Assembly: GCA_017940005.1 (NCBI GenBank)
Contig: JAGAZO010000009.1
Coordinates: 186,001 to 250,000 of the forward strand
Direction of reading: 5' to 3'
From: Treponema sp.
Lineage (GTDB): Bacteria; Spirochaetota; Spirochaetia; Treponematales; Treponemataceae
Length of the DNA: 64,000 nucleotides
How positions within the stretch are numbered: the first letter of the stretch is position 1; each line of letters begins with the position of its first letter. Below are positions 1-8,011 of this stretch, piece after piece. The translations under genes were made by a program, and so were the position numbers. The notes beneath the pieces are model-generated. The model was given only the letters and a program-made list of their open reading frames with translations, made no database searches and was not told where the DNA came from.

Positions 1-2
1 TT

Positions 3-287
3 CCGCAGCTGTGGCTTGTCGGATATGCAGAATTGAAAAAAGGCGGCGTTTTTACGCCGTACCGCGACGCGCTCAAAAACACCTATGCTGACAAGGGTGC
101 GCAATGTGCGTGGCAAAATGTGTTCGTGTACCAGCATTTTTCGATGAATTGCTTTTCGATTGATTTGAAAAAATATTTTACAAAGCGCAGCATGCCATAC
201 GACACGGCAACACTCACCACAGCAGCGCTTGCAACATCACTTGCAGAACTCGGCGCGTTGCACAAAGGCGAGATTTTTGACACGTGA
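3..287 (+). CDS. 3' end of an unrecognised gene (truncated by window edge)
   Basis: The reading frame is open from the first bases of the window to a TGA at 285-287, so this is the C-terminal ~94 residues of a longer protein. A TTG at 33 could be read as a start, but the frame continues upstream of it. The visible part is mixed alpha/beta in composition, rich in Tyr, Phe and Lys (for example LWLVGYAEL near the edge, and an Ala/Thr-rich stretch near the end), with no membrane segment. I do not recognise a family. It converges on livF, with only 26 bp between the two stops. Confidence 0.5.
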   Translation, partial: PQLWLVGYAELKKGGVFTPYRDALKNTYADKGAQCAWQNVFVYQHFSMNCFSIDLKKYFTKRSMPYDTATLTTAALATSLAELGALHKGEIFDT

Positions 288-313
288 TATTTTTTTATAA
301 AAAAGGGCGCTGC

Positions 314-1021
314 TCATTTTGTGCCGAGATACGCTTCTTTGACACGCGCATCGCCAAGCAGTTCTTTGCCTGTGCCCGCCATAGTGATTCTGCCTGTCTC
401 CAGAACATATGCATAGTCGGCGATTTTTAATGCCGCGCGCGCGTTTTGCTCAACGAGTAGCACTGTAGTGCCTTCCGCGTTGATTTTCAAAATAGTGTCA
501 AAAATCGCCTTGACAATGAGCGGCGCAAGACCGAGCGAAGGCTCATCGAGCATAAACAATTTTGGGCGCGACATAAGACCGCGCGCAACGGCGAGCATCT
601 GCTGTTCACCACCAGAAAGCGTCCCTGCATTTTGCCGCGCGCGCTCTTTCAAGATAGGAAAAAGCTCATATATCATTTCTCTGTCTTTTTCAATTTCTGC
701 TTTATCGTTTCGATAGTATGCGCCGAGCGTAATGTTTTCCCACGTTGTTAAATTAGGAAAAATGCGCCGCCCTTCCGGTACGAGCACAACACCTTGCGAA
801 ACAATGTGCTTTGTGCTTATGTTTGTCAATTCCTGCCCGTTCCACGCAATGCTGCCGTCGCGCGGCTTTACCAAACCCACAATCGAGTTGAGCGTGGTAG
901 ATTTTCCTGCGCCGTTTGCACCGATAAGCGACACAATTTTTCCGTCGGGCACTTCGAGCGAAATACCTTGCAACGCATGAATGCCGCCGTAATACACTTG
1001 CAAATTTTTTAACTCAAGCAT
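314..1021 (-). CDS. livF: Branched-chain amino-acid ABC transporter, ATP-binding protein LivF
   Basis: This is the second ATPase of a LivKHMGF-type importer, acting on the cytoplasmic face of the membrane with LivG to power uptake of branched-chain amino acids or related substrates. I see Walker A GANGAGKS about 33 residues in, the signature LSGGEQQ, and Walker B LFMLDEPS followed by the switch region. At 235 residues it has the usual LivF length. The start is the ATG at 1021, which overlaps the livG stop by 8 bp (ATGCTTGA); an upstream in-frame start would lie inside livG. It is the last gene of the operon. Substrate specificity cannot be read from the ATPase. Confidence 0.92.
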   Translation of the reverse strand: MLELKNLQVYYGGIHALQGISLEVPDGKIVSLIGANGAGKSTTLNSIVGLVKPRDGSIAWNGQELTNISTKHIVSQGVVLVPEGRRIFPNLTTWENITLGAYYRNDKAEIEKDREMIYELFPILKERARQNAGTLSGGEQQMLAVARGLMSRPKLFMLDEPSLGLAPLIVKAIFDTILKINAEGTTVLLVEQNARAALKIADYAYVLETGRITMAGTGKELLGDARVKEAYLGTK

Positions 1022-1811
1022 TGCCGCCCTCCTCTTGCTCGTCGTCAAAGAATTCATTTTCAGTGCCGAGATATGCATCTATGACGCGCTGGTTGCCGCT
1101 AATCGCTTTTGGCGTGCCTTCTGCAATCGTGTTGCCGTATTCGAGCACATACATTCTGTCGCAGATGCCCATCACTACTTGCATGTGATGTTCGATTAAT
1201 AAAATCGAAATGCCGAAAACACTTCTGATTTTTTTAATAAATGTCATAAGCTCTTCCGATTCCTGCGGATTCATTCCAGCGGCTGGCTCGTCGAGCAGCA
1301 AAAGTTTTGGTTGCGTTGCAAGCGCGCGCACTATTTCAAGCCTGCGCTGTTCGCCATATGGCAAGCTCGTTGCGCTATCGTACGCGTGTTCTTTGAGATT
1401 CACCTGCTCCAGCAAATCAAGCGCGTGCTCTGCAATGTTGCGTTCGCATTGGCGGTACGACGGCAAATGCAATACAGATTCAAACAGATTGAAATGTGCG
1501 CGCATGTTTCCCGCCACGATGACGTTTTCAAGAACGTTCATCTCCTTGAACAAACGTATGTTTTGAAATGTACGCGCCAATCCAAGTTTTGTGATTTGAT
1601 GCGGCTTTAACTTTACAATGTCCGTATCGTCCCAAAAAATACCGCCGCTTGTTGGTTTGTATACGCCGGTAATCATGTTGAATGCGGTTGTTTTCCCCGC
1701 GCCGTTCGGTCCAATCAGTCCGACAATTTCTCCGTCATCAACTTTGAGATTCAAATCGTTTACTGCGGTAAGTCCGCCGAATTTTATTGTGGTATGAATG
1801 CACTGCAACAT
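1014..1811 (-). CDS. livG: Branched-chain amino-acid ABC transporter, ATP-binding protein LivG
   Basis: This is the first ATPase of the importer, 265 residues. It carries Walker A GPNGAGKT, the LivG-type signature LPYGEQRR in place of the canonical LSGGQ, and Walker B LLLLDEPAAGMNP; the AAGMNP stretch is typical of LivG. It starts 3 bp after the livM stop and overlaps livF by 8 bp, so translation is probably coupled through livM-livG-livF. The C-terminus has an acidic extension (FFDDEQEEGG) beyond the usual end. Confidence 0.93.
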   Translation of the reverse strand: MLQCIHTTIKFGGLTAVNDLNLKVDDGEIVGLIGPNGAGKTTAFNMITGVYKPTSGGIFWDDTDIVKLKPHQITKLGLARTFQNIRLFKEMNVLENVIVAGNMRAHFNLFESVLHLPSYRQCERNIAEHALDLLEQVNLKEHAYDSATSLPYGEQRRLEIVRALATQPKLLLLDEPAAGMNPQESEELMTFIKKIRSVFGISILLIEHHMQVVMGICDRMYVLEYGNTIAEGTPKAISGNQRVIDAYLGTENEFFDDEQEEGGNA

Positions 1812-1814
1812 GGC

Positions 1815-2891
1815 TCACGCTCCTGCCTGTGCATTTGAATCAGGTGTATTTTTGCGGCGCGGCACAAGTCCAATTTTGGCAAAATAATCCCACGAGAATT
1901 CATTTGTGCCCATCAATCCGCGCTGACGATAAATGACCACTATCATCAACAGGAGTGAGAATACGACCATGCGCAAACCGGGCAAGCCGTTAGTCTTAAC
2001 AAAAAGCAAGTTGAGCGGTCCGTCGAGAAAACGCAATGCTTCCATAAGCACCGTGATGATTATTGCTGCAACCACTGAGCCGGTAATGCTGCCGTTTCCG
2101 CCGAGCACGACAATCAACAAAATGTTGTACGTAAGGCTGAACACAAACATTTTCGGGTCAATTGTTTGCATGAGGTGACCGAGCAACGCACCGCCTATTC
2201 CAGCCATAAATCCCGAAATGACAAAGCTCATTGTCTTCATCTTTGCTACGTCAATGCCCATAGCTTGCGCTGCAATTTCGTTGTCGCGAATGGCTTTGAG
2301 CGAACGGCCAAATGCAGAATTTATTAATGCAACCATGAACACAATCGCAAGAAGCGCGCAACCCCACACCACAAACGTTGTGGAATATTTTGGCAGTCCT
2401 TTGAGACCGAGCGCACCATTTGTGACGCGCTGCATGTTCGTAATCACAACGCGGATGATTTCTGCAAAGCCGAGCGACGCAATGGCAAGGTAGTCGTCGT
2501 GGAGGCGCAGCACAGGCAACCCAATTAAAAAGGCAAACAACGCGGCGCCACACCCTGCGAGCAACAATGCGGGCAAAAACGGAATCTGCACGTTTGCGAG
2601 CCACGGTACAATCGGTTCAAGGTAGTAGTTCGTCGCTTTTTGCGCAGGACTCATCGTGAGCAATGCGGAAATGTATGCGCCAATCGCCATAAATCCTGAA
2701 TGGCCAAGCGAAAAAATGCCCGTAAAGCCGTTCAACAAATTTAATGAAAGTGCGAGCACAATGTAGATTGCGCAGAGGTTGAACACGCGCAAATAGAAAT
2801 TGTCAAAAAGAAAATTCGCTGCAACAATACAGGCGACTGCAAAAAGCGTGGCGCAAAGCGTCAAAACTGTTTTTCGTCTTTTATCAATCAT
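1815..2891 (-). CDS. livM: Branched-chain amino-acid ABC transporter, permease LivM
   Basis: An integral membrane permease of about 358 residues with roughly ten hydrophobic segments. The LivM hallmarks are the early stretch LNGFTGIFSLGHSGFMAIGA and a later GGNGSITGSVVAA segment. The ATG at 2891 is chosen because it lies 7 bp after the livH stop and gives a short basic N-terminus (MIDKRRKT) before the first membrane helix; the longer frame would run into livH. It pairs with LivH to form the channel. The C-terminal tail after the last helix is hydrophilic. Confidence 0.92.
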   Translation of the reverse strand: MIDKRRKTVLTLCATLFAVACIVAANFLFDNFYLRVFNLCAIYIVLALSLNLLNGFTGIFSLGHSGFMAIGAYISALLTMSPAQKATNYYLEPIVPWLANVQIPFLPALLLAGCGAALFAFLIGLPVLRLHDDYLAIASLGFAEIIRVVITNMQRVTNGALGLKGLPKYSTTFVVWGCALLAIVFMVALINSAFGRSLKAIRDNEIAAQAMGIDVAKMKTMSFVISGFMAGIGGALLGHLMQTIDPKMFVFSLTYNILLIVVLGGNGSITGSVVAAIIITVLMEALRFLDGPLNLLFVKTNGLPGLRMVVFSLLLMIVVIYRQRGLMGTNEFSWDYFAKIGLVPRRKNTPDSNAQAGA

Positions 2892-2898
2892 ACATGCC

Positions 2899-3813
2899 TC
2901 ACACTTTTTCAACTTGATGCTTGCCAAGCAAGCCTGCGGGCTTGAAAAGCAGCACGAGGATAAGCACAATGAACGCAAACGCGTCGCGGTAACCAGTAAG
3001 ATTTGGCAAAAATGCGATAATCATAATTTCAAGAAAACCGAGCAAAAATCCGCCGAGCACTGCGCCGCCAATGTTGCCGATGCCGCCAAGCACTGCTGCA
3101 ATAAAACACTTTAAGCCAGGCATCAAGCCCATTGTCGGGTTGAGCTGCGGATATTTCAATGCCCACAAAATGCCGCCTATTGCAGCCATGAGCGAACCAA
3201 TGCCAAATGTAATCGAGATTGTTTTATTAACGTCGATTGCCTGAAGACGCGCGGCATCTAAATCTGTTGAGACGGCGCGCATTGCCATGCCTGTTTTTGT
3301 TTTGTTCACAATCCAGAGCAGCAGCATTAAAAGAAACGCTGTCACAATCGGAATGATGACGCTTATCACAACAACAGTTACTGCCTTTTCAGAATCGCGC
3401 GCGCCGCCGAATGTGAGCAATTTGTTAAAAAAATCTGCAACGGGAAATCCCTTTTGCCGCCCGCCAAAAATCACGGTAGCAAGATTTTCGATTAAAAACG
3501 ATGCGCCTATTGCGCTAATCATCACTGATATGCGCGGAGAGTCGCGCAGCGGGCGGTATGCAACGCGCTCAAGCCCAATGCCGAGCGTTGCGGTAAGTGC
3601 AATCGCCACGATGAACGCAACCCACCACGGCAAAAAAAACGTAGTGATAAGGTAAAATGCAAAATATCCGCCGAGCATAAAAATGTCACCGTGCGCAAAA
3701 TTAATAAGGCGCAAGATGCCGTACACCATTGTGTACCCAATTGCAATGAGCGCGTACAAACTGCCGAGCGAAAGCGCGTTTACAATGTGTTGCAGGAATA
3801 AAGCAAATGTCAT
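2899..3813 (-). CDS. livH: Branched-chain amino-acid ABC transporter, permease LivH
   Basis: The second permease of the importer, 304 residues and strongly hydrophobic. LivH-type motifs include LGSLYALIAIGYTMVYGILR near the N-terminus, INFAHGDIFMLGGY directly after, and a GGIGNIGGAVLGGF loop near the C-terminus that probably contacts the ATPases. It is separated from livK by a 143-bp gap holding a small hairpin, and from livM by 7 bp, so livHMGF is a tight block that may be expressed at a lower level than livK. Confidence 0.93.
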   Translation of the reverse strand: MTFALFLQHIVNALSLGSLYALIAIGYTMVYGILRLINFAHGDIFMLGGYFAFYLITTFFLPWWVAFIVAIALTATLGIGLERVAYRPLRDSPRISVMISAIGASFLIENLATVIFGGRQKGFPVADFFNKLLTFGGARDSEKAVTVVVISVIIPIVTAFLLMLLLWIVNKTKTGMAMRAVSTDLDAARLQAIDVNKTISITFGIGSLMAAIGGILWALKYPQLNPTMGLMPGLKCFIAAVLGGIGNIGGAVLGGFLLGFLEIMIIAFLPNLTGYRDAFAFIVLILVLLFKPAGLLGKHQVEKV

Positions 3814-3927
3814 ATGCGTTTCCAGAAACGGAAGGCTGCCTAAACAATCTAATGCCGTCGCTACGAAGCAAGAAAATCATTGCCGTGTTTTGACCGTATC
3901 GTATCTGCAAGCAAACACGACAATGAC

Positions 3928-3944
3928 AGCTGTTTTAGACAGCT
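3928..3944 (-). terminator. Small hairpin between livK and livH
   Basis: A 6-bp inverted repeat (AGCTGT / ACAGCT, 5-nt loop) lies in the livK-livH spacer and is not followed by a T run on the minus strand. It could be a leaky attenuator or a 3' end stabiliser that lets the binding protein be made in excess, a common arrangement in ABC importers. The evidence is weak. Confidence 0.3.
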
Positions 3945-3956
3945 CCTTCAAAAAAG

Positions 3957-5114
3957 TTATGGATTAACAATTGTCAAATACGAGAATTTGCCGTCTTTGA
4001 CCGTTTTAATAAACGCGCTTTTTGTTGCATCTCCGTTTTCGTCGAGCGTAACGTTTCCTGCAACGCCTTCAAAATCTTTTGTTGCTGCGAGCGCATCGCG
4101 GATTTTTGTTGTGTCAAGTGAATTTGCGCGTGTAATTGCATCGAGCGCAAGACGGTAGCCGTCAAAGCCGAGCGCAGTGACGGCGGCAGGCTCCTTGTGA
4201 TACTGCTTGTCGTATTCAGACAGGAATACCGTTGCAAGCGTCGATGTTGCACCGCCTGCATCGAAGAATGTTGAGAGCACGCAACCTTCTACTGCCTCTT
4301 TGCCCACGTCGATAAGTTCAGGCGTTTCCCATGTGTCGCCGCCGAGGAACGGAGCCGTAATGCCCAGCTCGCGCGCTTGCTTCATGATGAGCGCGCTTTC
4401 CGTGTAGTTGCCAGGTGCAAAAATGACAGCAGGATTATTTGCGCGAATTGTTGTAAGCTGCGCGGTAAAATCTTGGTCGCCCGTGTTGTAGTTCAATTCA
4501 GCGAGAATGCTGTTCGGATTGCCGGTAAGCTCTTTGAATGTGTCGGTGAAAAATTTTGCGAGCCCCACAGAGTAATCGTTTGAAACTTCACGGATAATGA
4601 CAGCGTTTTTTGCGCCGAGATTTTGATGCGCGTAAGTCGCCATCACTGTTCCCTGAAACGGATCGATAAAGCACACGCGGAAATAGTACGGATTGCCCTG
4701 CGTTACGAGCGGATTTGTGCACGAAAGACCGAGCGCAGGCACTTTTGCATCTTGTACGATTGGTCCCGCCGCAATAGAAAAACCAGAACCCCACGAACCG
4801 AGAATCACTTTTACTTTTTCGCGGTCAACAAGACGCTGCGCCGCATTTGCCGCCTCAACTTTGTCAGATTTGTTATCAACAATGACAAGCTCAACTTTAT
4901 ACTCCTTGTCATCGACAGTTACTGTCGGAAACAACTCGTTTGCGAGCCTGATGCCTTCCACTTCAAGCGCGCCACCTGCTGCATTTGCGCCAGTCATCGG
5001 CTCGAATACGCCGATTTTAATAGTGTCTGAAGATTCCGCATCTTTTTTGCTGCACGCAGTAAAAAGACAGCTGCACATAAGAATCGCCGCCGTTACAAAA
5101 AGTAATTTTTTCAT
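3957..5114 (-). CDS. livK: Branched-chain amino-acid ABC transporter, substrate-binding lipoprotein
   Basis: A 385-residue periplasmic binding protein of the LivK/LivJ (Leu/Ile/Val-binding) family. It opens with a lipoprotein signal peptide and a spirochaete-like loose lipobox (LFTAC, Cys21). The mature protein then reads KIGVFEPMTGANAAGG, the characteristic first strand and ligand loop, and contains the later FDGYRLALDAI helix. The start has a strong Shine-Dalgarno AAGGAGG. It is the first gene of livKHMGF, and its leader contains a terminator-like hairpin. The family also binds amides, urea or aromatic acids, so the substrate is not certain. Confidence 0.92.
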   Translation of the reverse strand: MKKLLFVTAAILMCSCLFTACSKKDAESSDTIKIGVFEPMTGANAAGGALEVEGIRLANELFPTVTVDDKEYKVELVIVDNKSDKVEAANAAQRLVDREKVKVILGSWGSGFSIAAGPIVQDAKVPALGLSCTNPLVTQGNPYYFRVCFIDPFQGTVMATYAHQNLGAKNAVIIREVSNDYSVGLAKFFTDTFKELTGNPNSILAELNYNTGDQDFTAQLTTIRANNPAVIFAPGNYTESALIMKQARELGITAPFLGGDTWETPELIDVGKEAVEGCVLSTFFDAGGATSTLATVFLSEYDKQYHKEPAAVTALGFDGYRLALDAITRANSLDTTKIRDALAATKDFEGVAGNVTLDENGDATKSAFIKTVKDGKFSYLTIVNP

Positions 5115-5150
5115 TTCAAATCCTCCTTAAATTTCTCCAAAACGATTTAA

Positions 5151-5189
5151 CAAAAAAAGCCGAAATTTGTACTGCATACAAACTTCGGC
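5151..5189 (-). terminator. Terminator-like hairpin in the livK leader (candidate attenuator)
   Basis: Read on the minus strand, arms at 5178-5189 and 5159-5170 form a 12-bp stem (one G-U pair) with a 7-nt loop, followed at once by seven T. That is a strong intrinsic terminator, yet it lies between the likely livK promoter and the livK ATG, with no gene upstream to terminate. It would start about 9 nt after the predicted transcript 5' end. The alternative reading is a palindromic operator. Confidence 0.6.
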
Positions 5190-5204
5190 GCCTTGCATTA
5201 CATA

Positions 5205-5234
5205 ATTATACAACAAATTTTGAAATTTATGCAA
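5205..5234 (-). promoter_or_regulatory. Likely livK promoter
   Basis: On the minus strand TTGCAT (5234-5229) and a perfect TATAAT (5210-5205) are 18 bp apart. The predicted start near 5198 lies just before the leader hairpin. It shares the 225-bp intergenic region with the divergent cysK promoter. Confidence 0.6.
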
Positions 5235-5259
5235 TAGTTACAAAGAAAGCAAAATTGCC

Positions 5260-5288
5260 TTGACAAAGTGAAAAAAGTGTGGTATATA
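5260..5288 (+). promoter_or_regulatory. Likely cysK promoter
   Basis: A consensus TTGACA (5260-5265), a 17-bp spacer and TATATA (5283-5288), about 45 nt before the cysK start. The gene also has a GAGGTG Shine-Dalgarno sequence. Confidence 0.7.
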
Positions 5289-5339
5289 CAATTTCATATT
5301 AAACCTATATGTTTTTATGATTAAATATCGAGGTGAATT

Positions 5340-6275
5340 ATGGCAGAAAATATTGTTAAATCCGTAACAGAATTAGTTGGACATACGCCGCTGTATGAAA
5401 TCACAAATATTGAAAAAAAATTGAATTTGCAGACACGAATTCTTGTAAAGCTTGAATATTTCAATCCGACAGGAAGCGTCAAAGACCGCATAGCAAAAGC
5501 TATGATTGACGACGCGCTAAAAACGGGAAAAATTACAAAGGCATCGGTCATTATTGAGCCAACAAGCGGCAACACAGGAATAGGACTCGCAGCCGTGTGT
5601 GCAAGCTACGGATTGCGCATAATCCTTACCATGCCTGAAACGATGTCTGTCGAACGGCGCAATTTGCTCAAAGCGTACGGCGCAGAACTTGTGCTCACAG
5701 ATGGCTCGCTCGGCATGCAAGGTGCTGTGGATAAAGCCGCAGAGCTTGCAAAAACAACACCACACAGTTTTATCCCAAGTCAATTTGCAAATCCTGTGAA
5801 CCCACAAACGCATTTTGAAACAACCGGTCCCGAAATTTGGGATGATGCTGACGGTCAGGTAGATGCGCTTGTCGCTGGCATTGGAACAGGCGGAACAATT
5901 TCTGGCGCTGGAAAATATTTGCGCACAAAAAACAGTGCCGTAAAAATTTATGCAGTGGAACCGTCATCGTCTCCGCTTCTTTCTCAAGGATATGCAGGGC
6001 CTCATAAAATTCAAGGCATCGGTGCAAATTTCGTCCCTCAAACGCTCGACACAAAAATCTACGACGAGGTGATTGCCGTTTCAAACGACGATGCATTTGC
6101 CTGTGCAAAAGAATTTGGCAAAACAGAAGGTATTCTTGTAGGCATATCTTCTGGCGCGGCACTTTGGGCAGGCTTGGAAATTGCAAAGCGCGCGGAGTTT
6201 AGCGGTAAAACAATGGTGATTATTCTGCCCGACTCTGCCGACCGCTACATGTCTACGCCGCTTTTTAGCGAGTAG
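5340..6275 (+). CDS. cysK: Cysteine synthase (O-acetylserine sulfhydrylase), CysK/CysM family
   Basis: A PLP enzyme of 311 residues that makes cysteine from O-acetylserine and sulfide. The PLP lysine is Lys48 in NPTGSVKDR, the substrate loop TSGNTG is at 76-80, and the phosphate-binding GTGGTISGAG lies near residue 180. The length is typical. A GAGGTG Shine-Dalgarno precedes the ATG. It is transcribed alone and divergently from livK. The stop codon lies 2 bp before the first copy of the direct repeat that flanks the toxin-antitoxin module. Sequence alone does not separate CysK from CysM firmly; the length and motifs favour CysK. Confidence 0.92.
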   Translation: MAENIVKSVTELVGHTPLYEITNIEKKLNLQTRILVKLEYFNPTGSVKDRIAKAMIDDALKTGKITKASVIIEPTSGNTGIGLAAVCASYGLRIILTMPETMSVERRNLLKAYGAELVLTDGSLGMQGAVDKAAELAKTTPHSFIPSQFANPVNPQTHFETTGPEIWDDADGQVDALVAGIGTGGTISGAGKYLRTKNSAVKIYAVEPSSSPLLSQGYAGPHKIQGIGANFVPQTLDTKIYDEVIAVSNDDAFACAKEFGKTEGILVGISSGAALWAGLEIAKRAEFSGKTMVIILPDSADRYMSTPLFSE

Positions 6276-6277
6276 TT

Positions 6278-6434
6278 TTTGGAGCAAACAGATTTAGTAA
6301 ACCGCCCTTCCGTTGCTTGCTTGCCGCGCGGTCGTTCGCATGCGCGACCGACTGCCTACGGCACAACTACAGGGCGGGCTAGGCGGTAATGTAAAACTGT
6401 TTGCACTTATTGCCACTCGTATGCGCCAATGTCG
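6278..6434 (-). repeat. Long direct repeat, copy A (distal flank of HepT/MntA island)
   Basis: This 157-bp stretch is nearly identical to 7315-7469: I see one substitution near the left end and a small difference with a 2-nt indel around 6320, then about 100 identical bases. Read on the minus strand it starts inside the last codons of the beta-helix gene (DIGAYEWQ and stop) and runs into the sequence downstream of it. It contains the inverted pair CGGTCG / CGACCG. It has no coding role here and looks like a duplicated target. Confidence 0.88.
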
Positions 6435-6468
6435 CAGCGACTGTTCGCCATTTACAACGCCGTCTGAA

Positions 6469-6879
6469 TTACAAAACGCTTAAAATTGCTTTTGCAAAAT
6501 TTTTAAAATCGTCAAGATGATTTTGCACAATTTGAAACACAATGTTGCAATCAATATTTTCATATTGATGAACTGCAATATTTCTAAACCCTACTGCGCG
6601 GCTGAGTTCCGCTGCATTTTTTTCAGAAATAATATTGTGTTGAGCAAGATACTTGAATGTTTCTGCCATTGTCTGCGGAGTTGGAGAATCATAATCTAAA
6701 AGAATATGATTTCCTATGTCAACGCAAATTTGAACAGCGCGTTGAAGATTCAAAATAATGATTTCTTGCTTATCTAAATTATTTTCTAATTCCTCTACCG
6801 TTGACACATCCAAACTTTTTATTCTATGAATGCAGCGGGCGAGTGCTTCCAGTTTTGCGTTTAGTACTTCCTTATCCAT
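6469..6879 (-). CDS. hepT: HepT-like HEPN toxin (type VII toxin-antitoxin)
   Basis: A 136-residue all-helical HEPN (DUF86) protein, a predicted ribonuclease toxin. The catalytic and modification motif R-x4-H-x-Y is intact as RNIAVHQY (Arg99, His104, Tyr106). In characterised HepT proteins Arg and His are needed for RNase activity, and the Tyr is adenylylated by MntA to neutralise the toxin. Its start overlaps the mntA stop by 8 bp, so the antitoxin is translated first. The cassette lies between two ~156-bp direct repeats, consistent with recent insertion. Activity is inferred from the motifs. Confidence 0.88.
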   Translation of the reverse strand: MDKEVLNAKLEALARCIHRIKSLDVSTVEELENNLDKQEIIILNLQRAVQICVDIGNHILLDYDSPTPQTMAETFKYLAQHNIISEKNAAELSRAVGFRNIAVHQYENIDCNIVFQIVQNHLDDFKNFAKAILSVL

Positions 6880-7273
6880 GCATAAATCTCCTGATTTTTT
6901 CTTTTTGGAAACGCTCCACAGTAGGAAGAAAATCTTCTTTAAAGCAAAGAGCTTTCATAAGATATTGTACAAAAATCGATTTTGCTATTTTTATCTTTAC
7001 ACCACTCGTCATAATTTGATATAAAAATATCCCTTCCGCTTTAGATAAATCAGTTATATCTATTTCGCGATGACATAAAAGCGCAAGTTCCGTTTGTATT
7101 TTTGAAAGCATCGCGTAGTCAAGCGTCGTCTCTGAATGAATTGCAATGTCGATGTCGCTGTGCGCAGTAATCGTTCCTTTTGCAAATGAACCAAAAAGCA
7201 GCACTGTGTCTATATGTTGCATATGAGAAAAATATTCTGTAAGCGTTTGTTGTATGTGCGCTTGCTCGCTCAT
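6872..7273 (-). CDS. mntA: MntA-like minimal nucleotidyltransferase antitoxin
   Basis: A 133-residue minimal nucleotidyltransferase. The GS-x10-D-x-D active site is complete: Gly28-Ser29, then Asp40 and Asp42 in the context SDIDIAI. In type VII systems this enzyme transfers AMP to the HepT tyrosine, silencing the toxin. I choose the ATG at 7273 because a TATACT -10 box ends 6 nt before it, leaving no room for a longer protein; the start then looks leaderless, with no Shine-Dalgarno. hepT follows with an 8-bp overlap. Confidence 0.87.
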   Translation of the reverse strand: MSEQAHIQQTLTEYFSHMQHIDTVLLFGSFAKGTITAHSDIDIAIHSETTLDYAMLSKIQTELALLCHREIDITDLSKAEGIFLYQIMTSGVKIKIAKSIFVQYLMKALCFKEDFLPTVERFQKEKIRRFMHG

Positions 7274-7279
7274 ATCTTT

Positions 7280-7309
7280 AGTATAGCATGAATATCTAAC
7301 TGCCTGCAA
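7280..7309 (-). promoter_or_regulatory. Likely mntA-hepT promoter
   Basis: On the minus strand TTGCAG (7309-7304), an 18-bp spacer and TATACT (7285-7280, with an upstream TG) end 6 nt before the mntA ATG. It lies inside the island, just past repeat copy B, so the cassette carries its own promoter. Confidence 0.6.
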
Positions 7310-7314
7310 TGATA

Positions 7315-7469
7315 TTTGGAGCAAACGGATTTAGTAAACCGCCCTTCCGTTGCTTGCTACGCGCGGTCGTTCGCATGCGCGACCGACTGCCTACGGCACA
7401 ACTACAGGGCGGGCTAGGCGGTAATGTAAAACTGTTTGCACTTATTGCCACTCGTATGCGCCAATGTCG
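7315..7469 (-). repeat. Long direct repeat, copy B (gene-proximal flank of HepT/MntA island)
   Basis: The 155-bp counterpart of 6278-6434. Here the repeat is continuous with the beta-helix pseudogene on its right: on the minus strand it covers the last ~9 codons, the stop at 7442, and about 125 bp downstream. It is therefore probably the original copy, and copy A the duplicate left on the far side of the inserted module. Confidence 0.88.
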
Positions 7470-8008
7470 TAGCCGCTTCCCTGCGGACGCGCCGTGCCAA
7501 CAATATCTGTGTCGGGAATGCACGGTACACCATGTATAGTGCCTGAATACGCGTTGTCAATCGCGCGTGAGTTGTTTGCCAGTCGGAAATCTCCTGTATA
7601 TGCGTTTACAAAAAGCGCGCTTGCATCTTCCACAACGATTGCGCCCTCGCCCTTGTGTGACGCGTTGCCGCCGACGACATTATTTTTTATTGTCACGGTG
7701 CTTGCATCAACGTCATCTTTTATGGCAAGCGACGGCGCGTTGCTCGCGACACAAATATTATTAACAATGGCGGAGTTTCGCTTGGAAATGCCGCAATCGT
7801 TATGGGCTTTCCGTCTGCACCAGAGTTTGTTATGATGACGCGCTCTGCATATGTGCCGCTGCGAATGAACACGGCATCTCCTGCTTGCGCCAAATCGACT
7901 GCATTTTGAATAGTGCGAAACGGCTTTTCGACCGAGCCGTCAGAGTTGTCGCTCCCACGCAAAAAACGCTATGAGGACAAACACCACACGGAAATAAGGT
8001 ACTGTCAT
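7442..8008 (-). pseudogene. Decayed right-handed beta-helix (pectate-lyase-like) surface protein gene
   Basis: Three fragments in order make one broken gene. An ATG at 8008 starts a signal-peptide-like stretch (MTVPYFRVVFVLIAFFAW) that runs out of frame. A second frame then encodes GSDNSDGSVEKPFRTIQ...AGDAVFIRSGTYAERV, the classic N-terminus of DUF1565/beta-helix proteins. After PSETP the sense shifts frame again into NSAIVNNI...TVTIKNN and ends in DIGAYEWQ, a typical C-terminus of this family. The central coils are missing, so an internal deletion plus at least two frameshifts are likely. The start lies 3 bp after the metal-binding-protein stop. Its 3' end is duplicated beyond the toxin-antitoxin pair. 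Confidence 0.75.
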
Positions 8009-8011
8009 GCG

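Noticed and set aside
6278..7469. Toxin-antitoxin island as an insertion sequence with terminal repeats
   Set aside because: The repeats are direct, extend into a neighbouring gene and no transposase or inverted termini are present.
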